Positions 16,347 to 26,062 of a stretch of 64,000 nt of DNA are shown piece after piece (within the stretch, counting starts at the first letter, position 1; each line of letters opens with the position of its first letter). The notes below the pieces were generated by a model, which worked only from the letters and a program-made list of their open reading frames with translations, was not told where the DNA came from and searched no databases. The stretch is taken from assembly GCA_003223645.1 (NCBI GenBank), contig QHVT01000003.1:372001-436000 (forward strand), written 5' to 3'. The translations under genes were made by a program, and so were the position numbers. The stretch comes from Acidobacteriota bacterium. Its GTDB lineage: Bacteria > Acidobacteriota > Thermoanaerobaculia > Gp7-AA8.

Positions 16347-17717
16347 TTCTTCCGGCCGCAGGTACTTGCCGCTGAAGCACGCCGTGCAGTAGAGCGAGCG
16401 CGGATCGTCGTCGTTGCGCACGGCTTCGAGCAGACCGTCTTCGCTGAGGTAGCCGAGGGAGTCGGCTTCGATGAACTCGCGGATCTCGTCGTTCGACTGC
16501 GTGCTGGCGATCAGCTCTTTGCGCCGCGGCGTGTCGATGCCGTAGTAACACGGCCACGACGTCGGCGGCGAGGAGACCCGCATGTGTACTTCCGACGCGC
16601 CGGCGTCCTTGAGCATGCGTACGATCTTCTTCGACGTCGTGCCGCGCACGATCGAGTCATCGATCAGCACGAGGCGCTTTCCCGCGACGAGCTCGCGCAC
16701 CGGATTCAATTTCACTTTCACGCCGAAGCTGCGGATCGTCTGCTTCGGCTCGATGAACGTGCGGCCGACGTAGTGATTGCGCACGAGCCCATACTGAAAC
16801 GGCAGCCCTGCTTCCTGCGCGTAGCCGAGGGCGGCGAAGACGCCGGAGTCGGGCACGGGCACGACGATGTCGGCGGGCACGGGATGCTCGCGCGCGAGCT
16901 GCCTGCCGAAGCGCTGCCGCACGTCGGCGACACTGTTGCCGAACACGACGGAGTCGGGACGCGCGAAGTAGACGTGCTCGAAGATGCAGCGCGCCTCGCG
17001 CTCGCCGCGCGCATGCCTGACCACGCGCACGCCGTTCGCTTCGATCGCGAGAATCTCGCCGGCCGCGACTTCACGCACCGTCTCCGCGCCGATGAGATCG
17101 AACGCGCACGTCTCGGAAGAGATCGTGTGTGCGTCGCCGAGTTTGCCGAGGACGAGCGGACGGAAGCCGTAGGGATCGCGCGCGGCGAAGATGCGGCTGG
17201 GCGCGAGCAACGCGACGGCGTAGGCGCCCTGCACCCGCGAGAGCGCGTCGATGAACGCGCCTTCCAGATCGCTCGCTTTCGAGCGCGCGATGAGATGAAC
17301 GAACAACTCGCTGTCGGCCGTCGAATTGAAAATCGCGCCTTCGGCTTCGAGCTGCTTGCGCAGCTCGTCGCCGTTCGTGAGATTCCCGTTGTGCGCGACC
17401 GCAATCTGCCCCTTGCTCGTCCCGGCGACGATCGGCTGCGCGTTGCACAACATCGAGCCGCCCGCGGTGGAATAGCGAACGTGCCCGATCGCGACGTCGC
17501 CGGGCAAACGCGCGATCCGCTCCTGCGTGAACACGTCGGCGACGTACCCCATCTCCTTCTCCGAGAGGATGCGTCCTTCCGGCCCAACCGAAGCGATGCC
17601 CGCGCTCTCCTGCCCGCGATGCTGCAGCGCATAGAGCCCGAGGTACACGAGATTCGCCGCGTCCGGCCGCCCGAACACGCCAAAGACACCGCACTCATCG
17701 TGAAATTTGTCGAACAT
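16296..17717 (-). CDS. purF: Amidophosphoribosyltransferase
   Basis: 473 aa. First committed step of purine synthesis: PRPP plus glutamine gives 5-phosphoribosylamine. MFDKFHDECGVFG shows an eight-residue propeptide before the nucleophilic Cys9, as in the Bacillus subtilis type that is processed. The glutaminase domain includes YALQHRGQESAGI and RYSTAG. The PRPP-binding loop VLIDDSIVRGTT lies near residue 360. The iron-sulfur ligand cysteines of this type are present (CIFEHVYF, CYYGID, CTACF). purL is 6 kb away on the same strand, not in an operon with it. Two PIN toxin-antitoxin pairs lie directly upstream in the same direction. Confidence 0.95.
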   Translation of the reverse strand: MFDKFHDECGVFGVFGRPDAANLVYLGLYALQHRGQESAGIASVGPEGRILSEKEMGYVADVFTQERIARLPGDVAIGHVRYSTAGGSMLCNAQPIVAGTSKGQIAVAHNGNLTNGDELRKQLEAEGAIFNSTADSELFVHLIARSKASDLEGAFIDALSRVQGAYAVALLAPSRIFAARDPYGFRPLVLGKLGDAHTISSETCAFDLIGAETVREVAAGEILAIEANGVRVVRHARGEREARCIFEHVYFARPDSVVFGNSVADVRQRFGRQLAREHPVPADIVVPVPDSGVFAALGYAQEAGLPFQYGLVRNHYVGRTFIEPKQTIRSFGVKVKLNPVRELVAGKRLVLIDDSIVRGTTSKKIVRMLKDAGASEVHMRVSSPPTSWPCYYGIDTPRRKELIASTQSNDEIREFIEADSLGYLSEDGLLEAVRNDDDPRSLYCTACFSGKYLRPEESEAVLVAEAAASVASR

Positions 17718-17761
17718 CGCGGTTCGAAGAGGTCAACGAGGATTATGGCAGGGAAATTCGT

Positions 17762-18187
17762 TTAGGGGATCACGGTGGTGGGCAGCACAGTGAAGCCTTC
17801 TTGACGAGCAGCATCACGAAGATCGCCGTCAAGCGTCACGAACGCTACGGCTCGGTCGGGCGCGGCCAGGATCGCACACGCAAGTTGTATCGCATCGCCC
17901 GCACGGAGGCGGTGTCGTTGAACGACACGCAGCGACTCTGTCAGTGCCGTTTCGTATTCGGTCGTAACCGCCCAATGCCTCTCCAAAACTGCGTATCGTT
18001 TCTCGGAGCGTTGGCGCAAATCATCATTGACTCCAGCCTTTCGCCACATCGCTGCGGTGACTTCTGTCGGTGTGATGAACGAGACAAGAATGTCGCTATC
18101 GTCCGCGAAGAGTGTCGTCAGCGCGTCGGTCATCGGCTCGTCGGTCACGAGAGGAACGAGGACAGACGAATCCCAGAATCTCACCAA
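17762..18187 (-). CDS. PIN-domain toxin (VapC-like)
   Basis: 141 aa, predicted RNase toxin. PIN acidic residues are visible in RFWDSSVLVPL (D6), TPTEVTAAMW (Glu), RAGDAIQLAC (Asp) and FVTLDGDLRDAA (Asp). Overlaps the antitoxin gene by 7 bp. Related to the second PIN protein at 18499 (RFWDxS start, similar length), consistent with a tandem duplication. It ends 44 bp before purF on the same strand, so read-through into purF is possible. Confidence 0.85.
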   Translation of the reverse strand: MVRFWDSSVLVPLVTDEPMTDALTTLFADDSDILVSFITPTEVTAAMWRKAGVNDDLRQRSEKRYAVLERHWAVTTEYETALTESLRVVQRHRLRAGDAIQLACAILAAPDRAVAFVTLDGDLRDAARQEGFTVLPTTVIP

Positions 18188-18450
18188 TCCCTGCTATATC
18201 GATCGTGTAACAACTGCTCCAGCACGCTCGATGGGAATTTGGGAGGGCGCTCTTCAAAGAACCACGCGGGTATTTTTTCTGTACCCTTCCGCACCTTTCC
18301 CTGCCGCGCCAATTGATCGATGCGCTCTTCGATCGTCTTCACGGGTGTCACAGTTGCGACGGTCCGTTCCCCATCGCGCAACGCGATCTCCTCCCCATCC
18401 TTCAACTCCTCGGGGAGCCGCGCAACATCCGCCAGATCCAGTGTTTTCAT
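18181..18450 (-). CDS. Antitoxin partner of the PIN toxin at 17762
   Basis: 89 aa. The N-terminus MKTLDLADVARLPEELKDGE looks like a short DNA-binding antitoxin fold (Phd/AbrB-like). The C-terminal half, [19 protein letters not shown] then PPKFPSSVLEQLLHDR, is shared with the antitoxin at 18915 and probably binds the toxin. The start ATG follows a 48-bp upstream sequence that is identical in front of the second antitoxin. Confidence 0.8.
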   Translation of the reverse strand: MKTLDLADVARLPEELKDGEEIALRDGERTVATVTPVKTIEERIDQLARQGKVRKGTEKIPAWFFEERPPKFPSSVLEQLLHDRYSRDW

Positions 18451-18490
18451 CCCACCCGAGTGTACCTCGGATGCAGCGTGGGCATTCCCT
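18443..18490 (-). promoter_or_regulatory. 48-bp antitoxin upstream element, copy 1
   Basis: Identical over all 48 bp to 19117-19164. It spans the antitoxin start codon and contains the palindrome CCGAGTGTACCTCGG (18456-18470), with TACACT on the coding strand as a possible -10. This is a plausible autoregulatory operator-promoter. Confidence 0.6.
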
Positions 18491-18498
18491 CACGCCGA

Positions 18499-18918
18499 TT
18501 ACGGCAGAGTGGGGAAGCCTTCGGATTGGGCGGCGGATTTGAGACGCTTGTCGTTCGTAACGAACGGAAGCGCTTCCGGATCGCGCGCGATGTGGATTGC
18601 CGCTGCGAGATTGATTGCATCGGCAGTGCGAAGCGGATGTTGCGTCAGCAGTCGTCGAGCGATTCTCGCAATCGGTTCGACTTCGTCGACCACCGTCCAA
18701 TGCGGCTCCAGAAAATCGCGCACGCGTCGCTCGGACTCTCGTCTTGCGTCGTCGTCTTTCGTCTCGCGCGACTTGCGCCAAATCGCGCTTGTGATCTCGA
18801 CCGTCGTCAGAAACGAGACGATCACGTTGCGGTCGGCGGCGAGGATCTCGCGAATGAGCGGTGTCGTTTCTTCAAGTGCAACGAGCGGAATGATCGCTGA
18901 CGTATCCCAGAATCTCAC
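18499..18918 (-). CDS. Second PIN-domain toxin (VapC-like)
   Basis: 139 aa. PIN acids in [11 protein letters not shown] (D5), TTVEITSAIW (Glu), TADAINLAAAI (Asp) and FVTNDKRLKSAA (Asp). Its start overlaps the antitoxin stop by 4 bp (ATGA, 18915-18918). Homologous to the PIN protein at 17762. The two modules lie head-to-tail in the same direction. Confidence 0.85.
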   Translation of the reverse strand: MRFWDTSAIIPLVALEETTPLIREILAADRNVIVSFLTTVEITSAIWRKSRETKDDDARRESERRVRDFLEPHWTVVDEVEPIARIARRLLTQHPLRTADAINLAAAIHIARDPEALPFVTNDKRLKSAAQSEGFPTLP

Positions 18919-19124
18919 CAGCCGCTCTTACGCTCCTCAAGCAATGCTTCGAGCACACTGCTGGAGAATTTTGGCGGACACGTCGTGAGAAGCTCGTCCG
19001 GCACCGTGCCGGTCCCTTTCCGTACTTTTCCCTGCCGCGCCAACTCGTCGATGCGCTTCTCAAGCCTCTGTTGTGAAACCGGCGTTGCGTCTATCGCCTG
19101 TTCGCGATTGTTCTGCGTTTTCAT
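18915..19124 (-). CDS. Antitoxin partner of the PIN toxin at 18499
   Basis: 69 aa: a short variable N-terminus ([15 protein letters not shown]), then [19 protein letters not shown] and [17 protein letters not shown], the C-terminal half shared with the first antitoxin. It lacks the N-terminal MKTLDLADVARL-type segment of that protein, so its own DNA-binding ability is doubtful; the first antitoxin may repress both identical upstream elements (inference). A much longer antisense frame through hpd and hmgA opens into this gene, but ATG 19124 is the supported start. Confidence 0.72.
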   Translation of the reverse strand: MKTQNNREQAIDATPVSQQRLEKRIDELARQGKVRKGTGTVPDELLTTCPPKFSSSVLEALLEERKSGW

Positions 19125-19164
19125 CCCACCCGAGTGTACCTCGGATGCAGCGTGGGCATTCCCT
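19117..19164 (-). promoter_or_regulatory. 48-bp antitoxin upstream element, copy 2
   Basis: Identical to 18443-18490, with the palindrome CCGAGTGTACCTCGG at 19130-19144. It occupies most of the 57-bp gap between this antitoxin and the divergent hpd start (19182), so an antitoxin bound here could also affect hpd. Confidence 0.6.
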
Positions 19165-19181
19165 GTGATAAACACACTCCC

Positions 19182-20318
19182 ATGACCGCCGCCACCCACC
19201 CCGCTCCCACTCTCCGCGACGTTGCCGCGTCGGGCGGCAATCCGCTCGGGCTGAAGCGCATTCATCACGTCGAGTTTTGGGTGGGGAATGCGAAGCAGGC
19301 TTCGTTTTTCTATCGCAAGGCGTTCGGGTTTTCGCAGGCGGCGTATTCGGGGCTGGAGACGGGCAACCGGCAGTTTGCGTCGTACGTGCTGGCGCAGGGG
19401 CGGATTCGGTTCGTGATCTCGACGCCGCTCGATCCGGCGCATGCCGCGAGCGAGCACATCAAGATGCATGGCGATGGCGTTCGCGATATCGCGCTGCTCG
19501 TGGAAGATGCGGACTTTGCGTTTCATGAAGCCGTAAGGCGCGGGGCGGAGCCGGTGTTGGAGCCGCACGATCTGCAGGATGAGAACGGCGTCGTGCGACG
19601 CGCGTCGATCAAGACGTACGGCGACACGATTCATTCGTTCCTTTCGTACAAGAATTACGACGGCGCGTTTTTGCCGGGATTCGTGGGCGCGGAGATCGCG
19701 GGCGAGCCTGTCGGACTCGCCGCGGTCGATCACATGGTCGGCAACGTCGAGCTGGGCGCGATGCATCGCTGGTGCGAGTGGTACAGCAAGGTGATGGGAT
19801 TCACGCGCTACATCACGTTCGACGACAAGGACATTTCGACCGAGTACTCCGCGCTGATGTCGATCGTAATGTCGGACGAGTCGCACGTCGTGAAGTTTCC
19901 GATCAATGAGCCGGCGGCAGGGAAGAAGAAGAGCCAGATCCAGGAGTACCTCGATGCGTACTACGGACCGGGCGTGCAGCACGTGGCGCTGTTGTGCAAG
20001 GACGTGATCGAGACGGTGGGCAAGCTGCGCGATAACGGCGTCGAGTTTCTGCGCGTGCCCGATTCGTACTACGACGAGTTGCCGGCGCGCATCGGCCAGA
20101 TCGAGGAGCCGCTCGACACGTTGAAAGAGCTCGGCATCCTCGTCGACAAAGACGAGGAAGGCTATCTGCTGCAGATTTTCACGAAGCCGCTCGAAGACCG
20201 TCCCACCGTTTTCTTCGAGATCATCCAGCGCAAGGGCAGCCGCGGATTCGGGAAGGGCAACTTCCGCGCGCTGTTCGAGTCGATCGAGCGCGAGCAGGCG
20301 AAACGAGGCAATCTGTGA
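19182..20318 (+). CDS. hpd: 4-hydroxyphenylpyruvate dioxygenase
   Basis: 378 aa. Converts 4-hydroxyphenylpyruvate to homogentisate (tyrosine catabolism), Fe(II)-dependent. Iron ligands are at the expected places in the C-terminal glyoxalase-like half: H184 (VDHMVGNV), H267 (GVQHVALL) and E346 (FFEIIQR). The C-terminal gate helix [16 protein letters not shown] is complete. ATG 19182 chosen; an in-frame ATG at 19134 lies in the antitoxin upstream element. First gene of hpd-hmgA-unknown-fahA, an almost complete route from 4-hydroxyphenylpyruvate to fumarate and acetoacetate (maleylacetoacetate isomerase not seen here). Confidence 0.95.
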   Translation: MTAATHPAPTLRDVAASGGNPLGLKRIHHVEFWVGNAKQASFFYRKAFGFSQAAYSGLETGNRQFASYVLAQGRIRFVISTPLDPAHAASEHIKMHGDGVRDIALLVEDADFAFHEAVRRGAEPVLEPHDLQDENGVVRRASIKTYGDTIHSFLSYKNYDGAFLPGFVGAEIAGEPVGLAAVDHMVGNVELGAMHRWCEWYSKVMGFTRYITFDDKDISTEYSALMSIVMSDESHVVKFPINEPAAGKKKSQIQEYLDAYYGPGVQHVALLCKDVIETVGKLRDNGVEFLRVPDSYYDELPARIGQIEEPLDTLKELGILVDKDEEGYLLQIFTKPLEDRPTVFFEIIQRKGSRGFGKGNFRALFESIEREQAKRGNL

Positions 20319-20320
20319 TT

Positions 20321-20342
20321 GCGACCGCGCAACCGCGTAACC
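20321..20342. repeat. GCGCAACCGCGTAACC element directly before the hmgA start
   Basis: GCGACCGCGCAACCGCGTAA then CC ends exactly at the ATG. This is the half-element form of the word family that makes full inverted repeats at 22264-22343 and 55011-55090, also just upstream of start codons. Confidence 0.75.
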
Positions 20343-21596
20343 ATGTACCAGTCCGGCTTTAACAACGAGTTCGCGACCGAAGCGCTGCCCGGCGTGTTGC
20401 CGGCGCGCGGCAATTCGCCGCAGCGCGTGAAGCACGGACTCTACGCCGAGCAGTTTTCGGGATCGCCGTTCACCGCGCCGCGGCACATGCAGAAGCGCTC
20501 GTGGCTGTATCGCATCCGTCCGAGCGTGTTGCACGAGCCGTTCGCGGCGATCAATCCGAAACTCGTGCGCGGTTCTTTCGACGAAGTGCCGACGCCGCCG
20601 ACGCAGTTGCGCTGGGATCCGATGCCGATGCCGGACGACGCGCGCGACTTCGTCGATGGGCTGATCACGATTGGTGGTAACGCCGGTATCGCGATTCACA
20701 TCTACGCCGCGAATCGCGCGATGAGCGATCGCTTCTTCTATGACGCGGACGGCGAGCTGCTCATCGTCCCCGAGCGCGGCGCGCTCGTCATTAAGACGGA
20801 GCTCGGCGTCGTCGAGGCGAAGCCGGGCGAGATCGCGGTTATCCCGCGCGGTACAAAGTTTCGCGTCGAGCTCGACGAAGCGCGCGGCTATGTCTGCGAA
20901 AACTTCGGTCTTCCATTCCGTCTCCCCGACCTCGGACCGATCGGCTCGAACGGACTCGCGAATCCGCGCGACTTCCTCACGCCCGTCGCGGCCTACGAAG
21001 ACCGCGAAGGCGACTTCGCGCTCGTCGCGAAATTCGGCGGCCGGCTCTGGTCCGCGCGCATCGATCATTCGCCGCTCGACGTCGTCGCGTGGCACGGCAA
21101 CTACGCGCCGTACAAATACGACCTCGCCAACTTCAACGCCATCAACACCGTCTCGTTCGATCATCCCGATCCTTCGATTTTCACGGTGCTGACGTCGCCG
21201 AGCGAGATCGCCGGAACGGCGAATTGTGACTTCGTGATTTTTCCGCCGCGCTGGATGGTGGCGGAGGACACGTTCCGCCCGCCGTACTTCCACCGCAACG
21301 TGATGAACGAGTACATGGGCCTCGTCTTCGGCGCGTACGACGCGAAGGCGGAAGGCTTCGTGCCGGGCGGCGCGAGCCTGCACAACTGTATGTCCGGCCA
21401 CGGCCCCGACGCCCCAACCTTCGACGCCGCCTCGGCCGCGAAGCTCGAGCCGCGTTACCTCGGCGACACGCTCGCATTCATGTTCGAGAGCCGCTTCATC
21501 ATTCATCCGACGCGCTTCGCGATGGAGACGCCGGCGCTGCAGCGCGACTACTGGAAATGCTGGCAAGGCCTCCAGAAAAACTTCCGATCCGAATGA
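20343..21596 (+). CDS. hmgA: Homogentisate 1,2-dioxygenase
   Basis: 417 aa. Opens the homogentisate ring to maleylacetoacetate using Fe(II). Iron ligands of the family: H317 and E323 in [12 protein letters not shown]353 in [12 protein letters not shown]-terminal [20 protein letters not shown] and [16 protein letters not shown] are family hallmarks. ATG 20343 chosen over an in-frame ATG at 20319, whose added codons are repeat sequence. The stop overlaps the next start (ATGA, 21593-21596). Confidence 0.96.
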   Translation: MYQSGFNNEFATEALPGVLPARGNSPQRVKHGLYAEQFSGSPFTAPRHMQKRSWLYRIRPSVLHEPFAAINPKLVRGSFDEVPTPPTQLRWDPMPMPDDARDFVDGLITIGGNAGIAIHIYAANRAMSDRFFYDADGELLIVPERGALVIKTELGVVEAKPGEIAVIPRGTKFRVELDEARGYVCENFGLPFRLPDLGPIGSNGLANPRDFLTPVAAYEDREGDFALVAKFGGRLWSARIDHSPLDVVAWHGNYAPYKYDLANFNAINTVSFDHPDPSIFTVLTSPSEIAGTANCDFVIFPPRWMVAEDTFRPPYFHRNVMNEYMGLVFGAYDAKAEGFVPGGASLHNCMSGHGPDAPTFDAASAAKLEPRYLGDTLAFMFESRFIIHPTRFAMETPALQRDYWKCWQGLQKNFRSE

Positions 21597-22261
21597 CAAA
21601 GTCGCTACACGTTTTCCTCGATCATCTCATCGATTACGCGGGACTCTTTCCGCCGGCCGCGCTGTCGATGGACGACGCGGTACGCAACTATGCGCACTAT
21701 CGCGACGGCGAATACGCGTTCGCCCTCGGGCCGTTCGTCGTCCCGAAAGACCGCGTCGATGAAGTGCCGCGCGACTTCCCGCTGACGATTCTCGGCGTCG
21801 ACGAGGTGAAGGATCTCGACTCGGCGCGCGATCGCGCGTTCGTCGAGATCGCCGACAACGCGCTGATTCCGGAGCTTGCGCGACGCGGTCTCCGCGCGAA
21901 GATTCGCACCGGCGGTGATGTGGTTCCATCGGTCGAGCATGTCGCGGAATTCCTGCGCGCGTGCAACAGCGCAGGAGTCGCGTTCAAGGCAACCGCGGGA
22001 TTGCATCATCCGATCCGCAGCGGCGACGCGCATGGATTCGTGAACGTGTTCCTCGCCGCGGCGATGATCGATCACGCGGAATCGATCTTGCGCGAAACCG
22101 ATGAGGGCGCGTTTTCGTTCAGCGATGAAAACGTACGCTGGCGCGGATACACGATCAGCACCGAACAGCTCGCAGACACGCGCAAGAACTTCGCGCTCTC
22201 CTTCGGCTCGTGCTCCTTCGAAGAGCCGATCGACGATTTGAAGGCACTCGGATGGCTGTAA
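21593..22261 (+). CDS. Conserved unknown protein of the homogentisate operon
   Basis: 222 aa, soluble, translationally coupled to hmgA by ATGA. Recognisable conserved blocks: [19 protein letters not shown] near the N-terminus, then [45 protein letters not shown] and [12 protein letters not shown]. The spaced Lys/Arg, GLHHPIR and GF(V/L)NVF motifs suggest a TIM-barrel-like enzyme, but I know of no assigned reaction. Its place between hmgA and fahA suggests a role in aromatic breakdown, perhaps handling maleylacetoacetate or a by-product, since no isomerase is visible (inference). Confidence 0.78.
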   Translation: MTKSLHVFLDHLIDYAGLFPPAALSMDDAVRNYAHYRDGEYAFALGPFVVPKDRVDEVPRDFPLTILGVDEVKDLDSARDRAFVEIADNALIPELARRGLRAKIRTGGDVVPSVEHVAEFLRACNSAGVAFKATAGLHHPIRSGDAHGFVNVFLAAAMIDHAESILRETDEGAFSFSDENVRWRGYTISTEQLADTRKNFALSFGSCSFEEPIDDLKALGWL

Positions 22262-22263
22262 AT

Positions 22264-22343
22264 TGGTTGCGCGGTCGCGCGGTTACGCGGTTGCGCGGCG
22301 AAAAGGAACTACGTAACCGTGCGACCGCGGAACCGCGCAACCG
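22264..22343. repeat. Inverted repeat of GCGCGGTTGC words abutting the fahA start codon
   Basis: The left arm (22264-22298) has GGTTGCGCGG, TCGCGCGG, TTACGCGG, TTGCGCGG. The right arm (22311-22343) has CGTAACCG, TGCGACCG, CGGAACCG, CGCAACCG, ending at the ATG. The only Shine-Dalgarno-like AAAAGGA (22301-22307) lies in the loop, 37 nt from the start codon. Folding would place the ATG at the base of the stem. Confidence 0.88.
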
Positions 22344-23459
22344 ATGAACACGACCGACTTCCCGATCGAGAACCTCCCGTTCGGCGTCTTCGATGCCGAT
22401 GGCGAGCCGCACGTCTGCACCGCGATCGAAGACAACATCCTCGATTTACACGGTTGGCTCCCTGAGCCGGCGCTGAACGCGTTCATGGCGAGCGGCGACG
22501 TCGTCGAGACGAAGCAGCGCATCCGCAAACTGCTCGACACGAACGCCGAGCTGATCCCGATGCGCGACGCGACGATGCTGATGCCGGTGCGCATCGGCGA
22601 CTACACCGACTTCTACGCATCCATTCATCACGCCACGAGGGTCGGCGCGAAGTTCCGTCCTGACAATCCACTGCTGCCGAATTACAAGTGGATCCCGATC
22701 GGCTATCACGGCCGCGCTTCGTCGATCGTCGTCAGCGGCACACCGGTCAAACGGCCGAACGGACAAACGCGGGACGACGCGAATGCGCCACCGACTTTCG
22801 GCCCGTCGAAGCGCCTCGACTACGAGCTCGAGCTCGGCGCATTCATCGGACGCGGCAACGCGCTCGGCACGCCGATCGCCGCGAACGAGGCGCTCGATCA
22901 CGTCTTCGGCTTCTGCCTCGTCAATGACTGGTCGGCACGTGATATCCAGGCTTGGGAGTACCAGCCCCTCGGTCCTTTCCTCGCGAAGAACTTCGCGACC
23001 TCCATCTCTCCATGGATCGTCACGCTGGATGCGCTGGAGCCGTATCGCGTGCAGTCGCAGCGCGAGGATCCGGTGCTGCCGCATCTCGCAGACGACGTCG
23101 CGTTCGACATCACTGTTGAAGTCTGGCTGCGCAGCGCAAAGATGAACGAGCCGGTGCGCCTCAGCCGCGGCAACTTCCGCGATATGTATTGGACGGTCGC
23201 GCAGCTCGTTGCCCATCACACCTCGAATGGCTGCAACCTCCAGCCGGGCGACCTCCTCGCCAGCGGCACGATCTCCGGTCCTGCGAAAGAGTCCGCCGGA
23301 TGCCTGCTCGAGTTGTCGCCGATCGAGCTGCCGAACGGCGAGACGCGCAACTTTCTCGAAGACGGCGACGAAGTGATCCTCCGCGCGTACTGCGAGCGCG
23401 ACGGACTCCCGCGCATCGGCTTCGGCGAATGCCGCGGCGTGATTACGCCGGCGCTATAG
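22344..23459 (+). CDS. fahA: Fumarylacetoacetase
   Basis: 371 aa. Hydrolyses fumarylacetoacetate to fumarate and acetoacetate, the last step of tyrosine degradation. Active-site blocks: YTDFYASIHHATRVG (metal Asp and catalytic His), LELGAFIG, FCLVNDWSARDIQAWEYQPLG, and LLASGTISGPAKES. Shorter than the roughly 400-430 residue eukaryote-like enzymes but complete at both ends. No usable Shine-Dalgarno next to ATG 22344; the upstream repeat hairpin runs up to the codon. Confidence 0.95.
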   Translation: MNTTDFPIENLPFGVFDADGEPHVCTAIEDNILDLHGWLPEPALNAFMASGDVVETKQRIRKLLDTNAELIPMRDATMLMPVRIGDYTDFYASIHHATRVGAKFRPDNPLLPNYKWIPIGYHGRASSIVVSGTPVKRPNGQTRDDANAPPTFGPSKRLDYELELGAFIGRGNALGTPIAANEALDHVFGFCLVNDWSARDIQAWEYQPLGPFLAKNFATSISPWIVTLDALEPYRVQSQREDPVLPHLADDVAFDITVEVWLRSAKMNEPVRLSRGNFRDMYWTVAQLVAHHTSNGCNLQPGDLLASGTISGPAKESAGCLLELSPIELPNGETRNFLEDGDEVILRAYCERDGLPRIGFGECRGVITPAL

Positions 23460-23468
23460 TTGCCGGCC

Positions 23469-23738
23469 ATGTGCCGGTCCATCAAAGTCCTTTTCAACTT
23501 CGAGCCGCCCGCGACCGAGGATGAAGTCCGCGCGGCATCGCTGCAGTTCGTGCGAAAGCTGTCGGGCTTCAACGCGCCGTCGAAGGCGAACCAGGAAGTG
23601 TGGGACCGCGCTCTCGAAGACATCACCGAGGCGGCGCGCACCCTCGTGTACGGCCTCGTCACCAACTCCGAGCCCCGCAATCGCGAAATCGAAGCGGCGC
23701 GTGCGAGAGCGCGCGCCGCGGAGCGGTACGGGCGTTAG
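23469..23738 (+). CDS. DUF2277 family protein
   Basis: 89 aa. [20 protein letters not shown], then [12 protein letters not shown] and N(A)PSKANQ, is the conserved start of this small family, usually annotated only as DUF2277. Function unknown. It begins 9 bp after fahA and so may belong to the tyrosine operon transcript. Its stop overlaps the purL stop on the opposite strand by a few bases. The upstream in-frame ATG at 23460 is less likely because homologues begin MCRSI. Confidence 0.82.
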   Translation: MCRSIKVLFNFEPPATEDEVRAASLQFVRKLSGFNAPSKANQEVWDRALEDITEAARTLVYGLVTNSEPRNREIEAARARARAAERYGR

Positions 23739-26062
23739 TGCGCCATGACCTCCGGCGCTTCTTCGCCGACGCCGCGCAGCACGTCATCGATCGTGTCGCC
23801 GCCCAGGAGCAACGCGAAGGCGGTGCGCCAGACGCGCGTCAGTTCCTGTGCGGTCGTGCGCACGAGCGGCGCGCCGTTGCGCTCGATGAGGAACGTGCCG
23901 AAGGCGGTGTGGCCGATGCGTAGCGCGGCGATGCCGTGCTGGTTCGCGGCGTCGAGCACGCGATCGCGATCGGACGCCGCGCAGGCGACGATCGCGCGCG
24001 CCTGCGACTCGCCGAACAGCAGCGCGGTTGCGTCGAGCGCGTCGGCGTGTCCGAGGAGATCGACGTGACAGCCGATGCCGTTCGTCGACATTTCCGCGAG
24101 CGCGACGGCGACGCCGCCGTTCGAGACGTCGTGCGCGCTGCGCAATAGCTTCGACGCGTGTAGTGACAGCAGAAGCTCGATGAGTGAACGTTCGAGGCCG
24201 AGATCGACGCGTGGCGGCCGCGCGATCGCGTCCGGCGCGAAGAGCTGCTGCCACTCCGATCCGCCGAGCTCATCGCGCGAGTCGCCGAGGAGGATCACGT
24301 CGAGATCGGCGTCCGTGAAGGCGAGTCCGCATCCGTCGCGTTCGCTCTCCATCCATCCGACCATCCCCACCGTCGGCGTCGGCGGGATCGCGCGGCCTTC
24401 GGTCTCGTTGTAGAACGACACGTTGCCTGATACGACCGGCGTTTCGAGCGCGCGGCACGCGTCGCTGATTCCGCGAATGCATTCCGCGAACTGCCACATA
24501 ATCTCCGGCCGTTCGGGCGAGCCGAAATTCAAACAATCCGTGATCGCAACCGGACGCGCCCCGCTCACCGCGACGTTGCGCGCCGCTTCCGCGACCGCCT
24601 GCTTGCCGCCTTCGTACGGATCGAGTGAGCAGTAGATCGGATTCACGTCCGACGTGATTGCGAGCGCGCGTCCTGTTTCCTTGATGCGGATGATCGCGGC
24701 GTCGCGCTTCTCCGGACCGGCGATCGTGTTCGTGCGTACGGTCGTGTCGTACTGCTCGAAGATCCAATGCTTCGACGAGAGATTCGGTGTTGCAAGGAGG
24801 CGCAGCAGCGTATCCGAGTGGTCCACATCTTCTTTGTGGCGACCGCTGCCCTCAGCGGTCGCGGTGCCGCTGAGGGCAGCGGCACCCACAACCGGCTTCG
24901 ACATTGGACGGTCGTACACGGGAGCCTCCGTCGAAATCGGATCGACGGGAATCGCCGCGACTTCTTCGCCATGCCAGAACAGCCGCACGAATCCGTCGTC
25001 CGTCACTTCGCCGATCACCGACGCGTTGAGGTCCCACTTCTCGAACGTCCGCACGACTTCGTCTTCGCGTCCGCGCTTCGCGACGATGAGCATCCGCTCC
25101 TGCGACTCGCTGAGCATGATCTCGTACGGCGTCATCCCGCTTTCGCGCACCGGCACGCGATCGAGTTGCAGCCGGACGCCCGTGCCGGCGCGCCCCGCCA
25201 TCTCGAACGACGACGACGTGAGTCCGGCCGCGCCCATGTCCTGGATGCCCTCGACCGGGCTATCAGTATCCGCGTCGGAGTCCATGATCTCGAGACACGC
25301 CTCGAGCAGAAGTTTTTCCGTGAACGGATCGCCGACCTGCACGGTCGGACGTTTCTCTTCCGACGCTTCATCGAATTCCGCCGACGCCATCGTCGCGCCG
25401 TGAATGCCGTCGCGTCCCGTTTTCGAGCCGACGTAGATCACGGGGTTGCCGACGCCGCTCGCCGTCCCTTTGAAAATTTTCTCGCGCTTCGTGACGCCGA
25501 GGGCAAACGCGTTGACGAGGATGTTGCCGTTGTACGACGCGTGGAACGACGTCTCGCCGCCGACCGTCGGGATGCCGATGCAGTTGCCGTAGCCGCCGAT
25601 GCCGCGCACGACACCGTCGACGAGATACTTCATGCGCGGCGCGTCGAGCTCGCCGAATCGCAGGGAGTCGAGACACGCGATCGGACGCGCGCCCATCGTG
25701 AAAATGTCGCGCAGGATTCCGCCGACGCCGGTCGCCGCGCCCTGATACGGCTCGATGAACGACGGGTGATTGTGCGATTCCATCTTGAACGCGGCGACGT
25801 AGCCGTCGCCGATGTCGATCACGCCCGCGTTCTCGCCGGGACCCTGCACGACGCGCGGTCCGCTCGTCGGAAAATTGCGCAGATGCACGCGCGATGATTT
25901 GTACGAACAATGCTCCGACCACATCACCGAGAAGATGCCGAGCTCGGTGTAATTCGGCGCACGTCCTAGAATCTCGACGATCCGCTGATACTCGTCCGGC
26001 GTGATGCCGTGCGAGGCGATGACTTCGGAGGTGATTTCGATGTCGATGTTTGCGCTGCTCAC
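23735..26062 (-). CDS. purL: Phosphoribosylformylglycinamidine synthase II (small PurL)
   Basis: 775 aa. ATP-dependent conversion of FGAR to FGAM in purine synthesis; in this small-PurL type it needs PurS and PurQ, which are not in the window. Family blocks: [65 protein letters not shown] and [19 protein letters not shown] palindromic element (24836-24887) is inserted in frame and encodes about residues 392-409 ([18 protein letters not shown]), in the linker between the two homologous halves. The start overlaps the divergent TPR gene start region by about 20 bp. Confidence 0.95.
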   Translation of the reverse strand: MSSANIDIEITSEVIASHGITPDEYQRIVEILGRAPNYTELGIFSVMWSEHCSYKSSRVHLRNFPTSGPRVVQGPGENAGVIDIGDGYVAAFKMESHNHPSFIEPYQGAATGVGGILRDIFTMGARPIACLDSLRFGELDAPRMKYLVDGVVRGIGGYGNCIGIPTVGGETSFHASYNGNILVNAFALGVTKREKIFKGTASGVGNPVIYVGSKTGRDGIHGATMASAEFDEASEEKRPTVQVGDPFTEKLLLEACLEIMDSDADTDSPVEGIQDMGAAGLTSSSFEMAGRAGTGVRLQLDRVPVRESGMTPYEIMLSESQERMLIVAKRGREDEVVRTFEKWDLNASVIGEVTDDGFVRLFWHGEEVAAIPVDPISTEAPVYDRPMSKPVVGAAALSGTATAEGSGRHKEDVDHSDTLLRLLATPNLSSKHWIFEQYDTTVRTNTIAGPEKRDAAIIRIKETGRALAITSDVNPIYCSLDPYEGGKQAVAEAARNVAVSGARPVAITDCLNFGSPERPEIMWQFAECIRGISDACRALETPVVSGNVSFYNETEGRAIPPTPTVGMVGWMESERDGCGLAFTDADLDVILLGDSRDELGGSEWQQLFAPDAIARPPRVDLGLERSLIELLLSLHASKLLRSAHDVSNGGVAVALAEMSTNGIGCHVDLLGHADALDATALLFGESQARAIVACAASDRDRVLDAANQHGIAALRIGHTAFGTFLIERNGAPLVRTTAQELTRVWRTAFALLLGGDTIDDVLRGVGEEAPEVMAH
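24836..24887. repeat. Palindromic element (ACCGCTGCCCTCAGCGGT family) inside purL
   Basis: GTGGCGACCGCTGCCCTCAG, then the complementary CCGCTGAGGGCAGCGG arm, ending CCCAC. Same stem word as the element at 48879-48973. It is read through in frame by purL in the inter-domain linker. Confidence 0.88.

Noticed and set aside
18915-21599. 894-codon open frame on the minus strand through hpd, hmgA and the antitoxin
   Set aside because: It is antisense to well-conserved metabolic genes and is Arg/His/Glu-rich, as expected for a GC-rich shadow frame. Only its last 69 codons match a real antitoxin.
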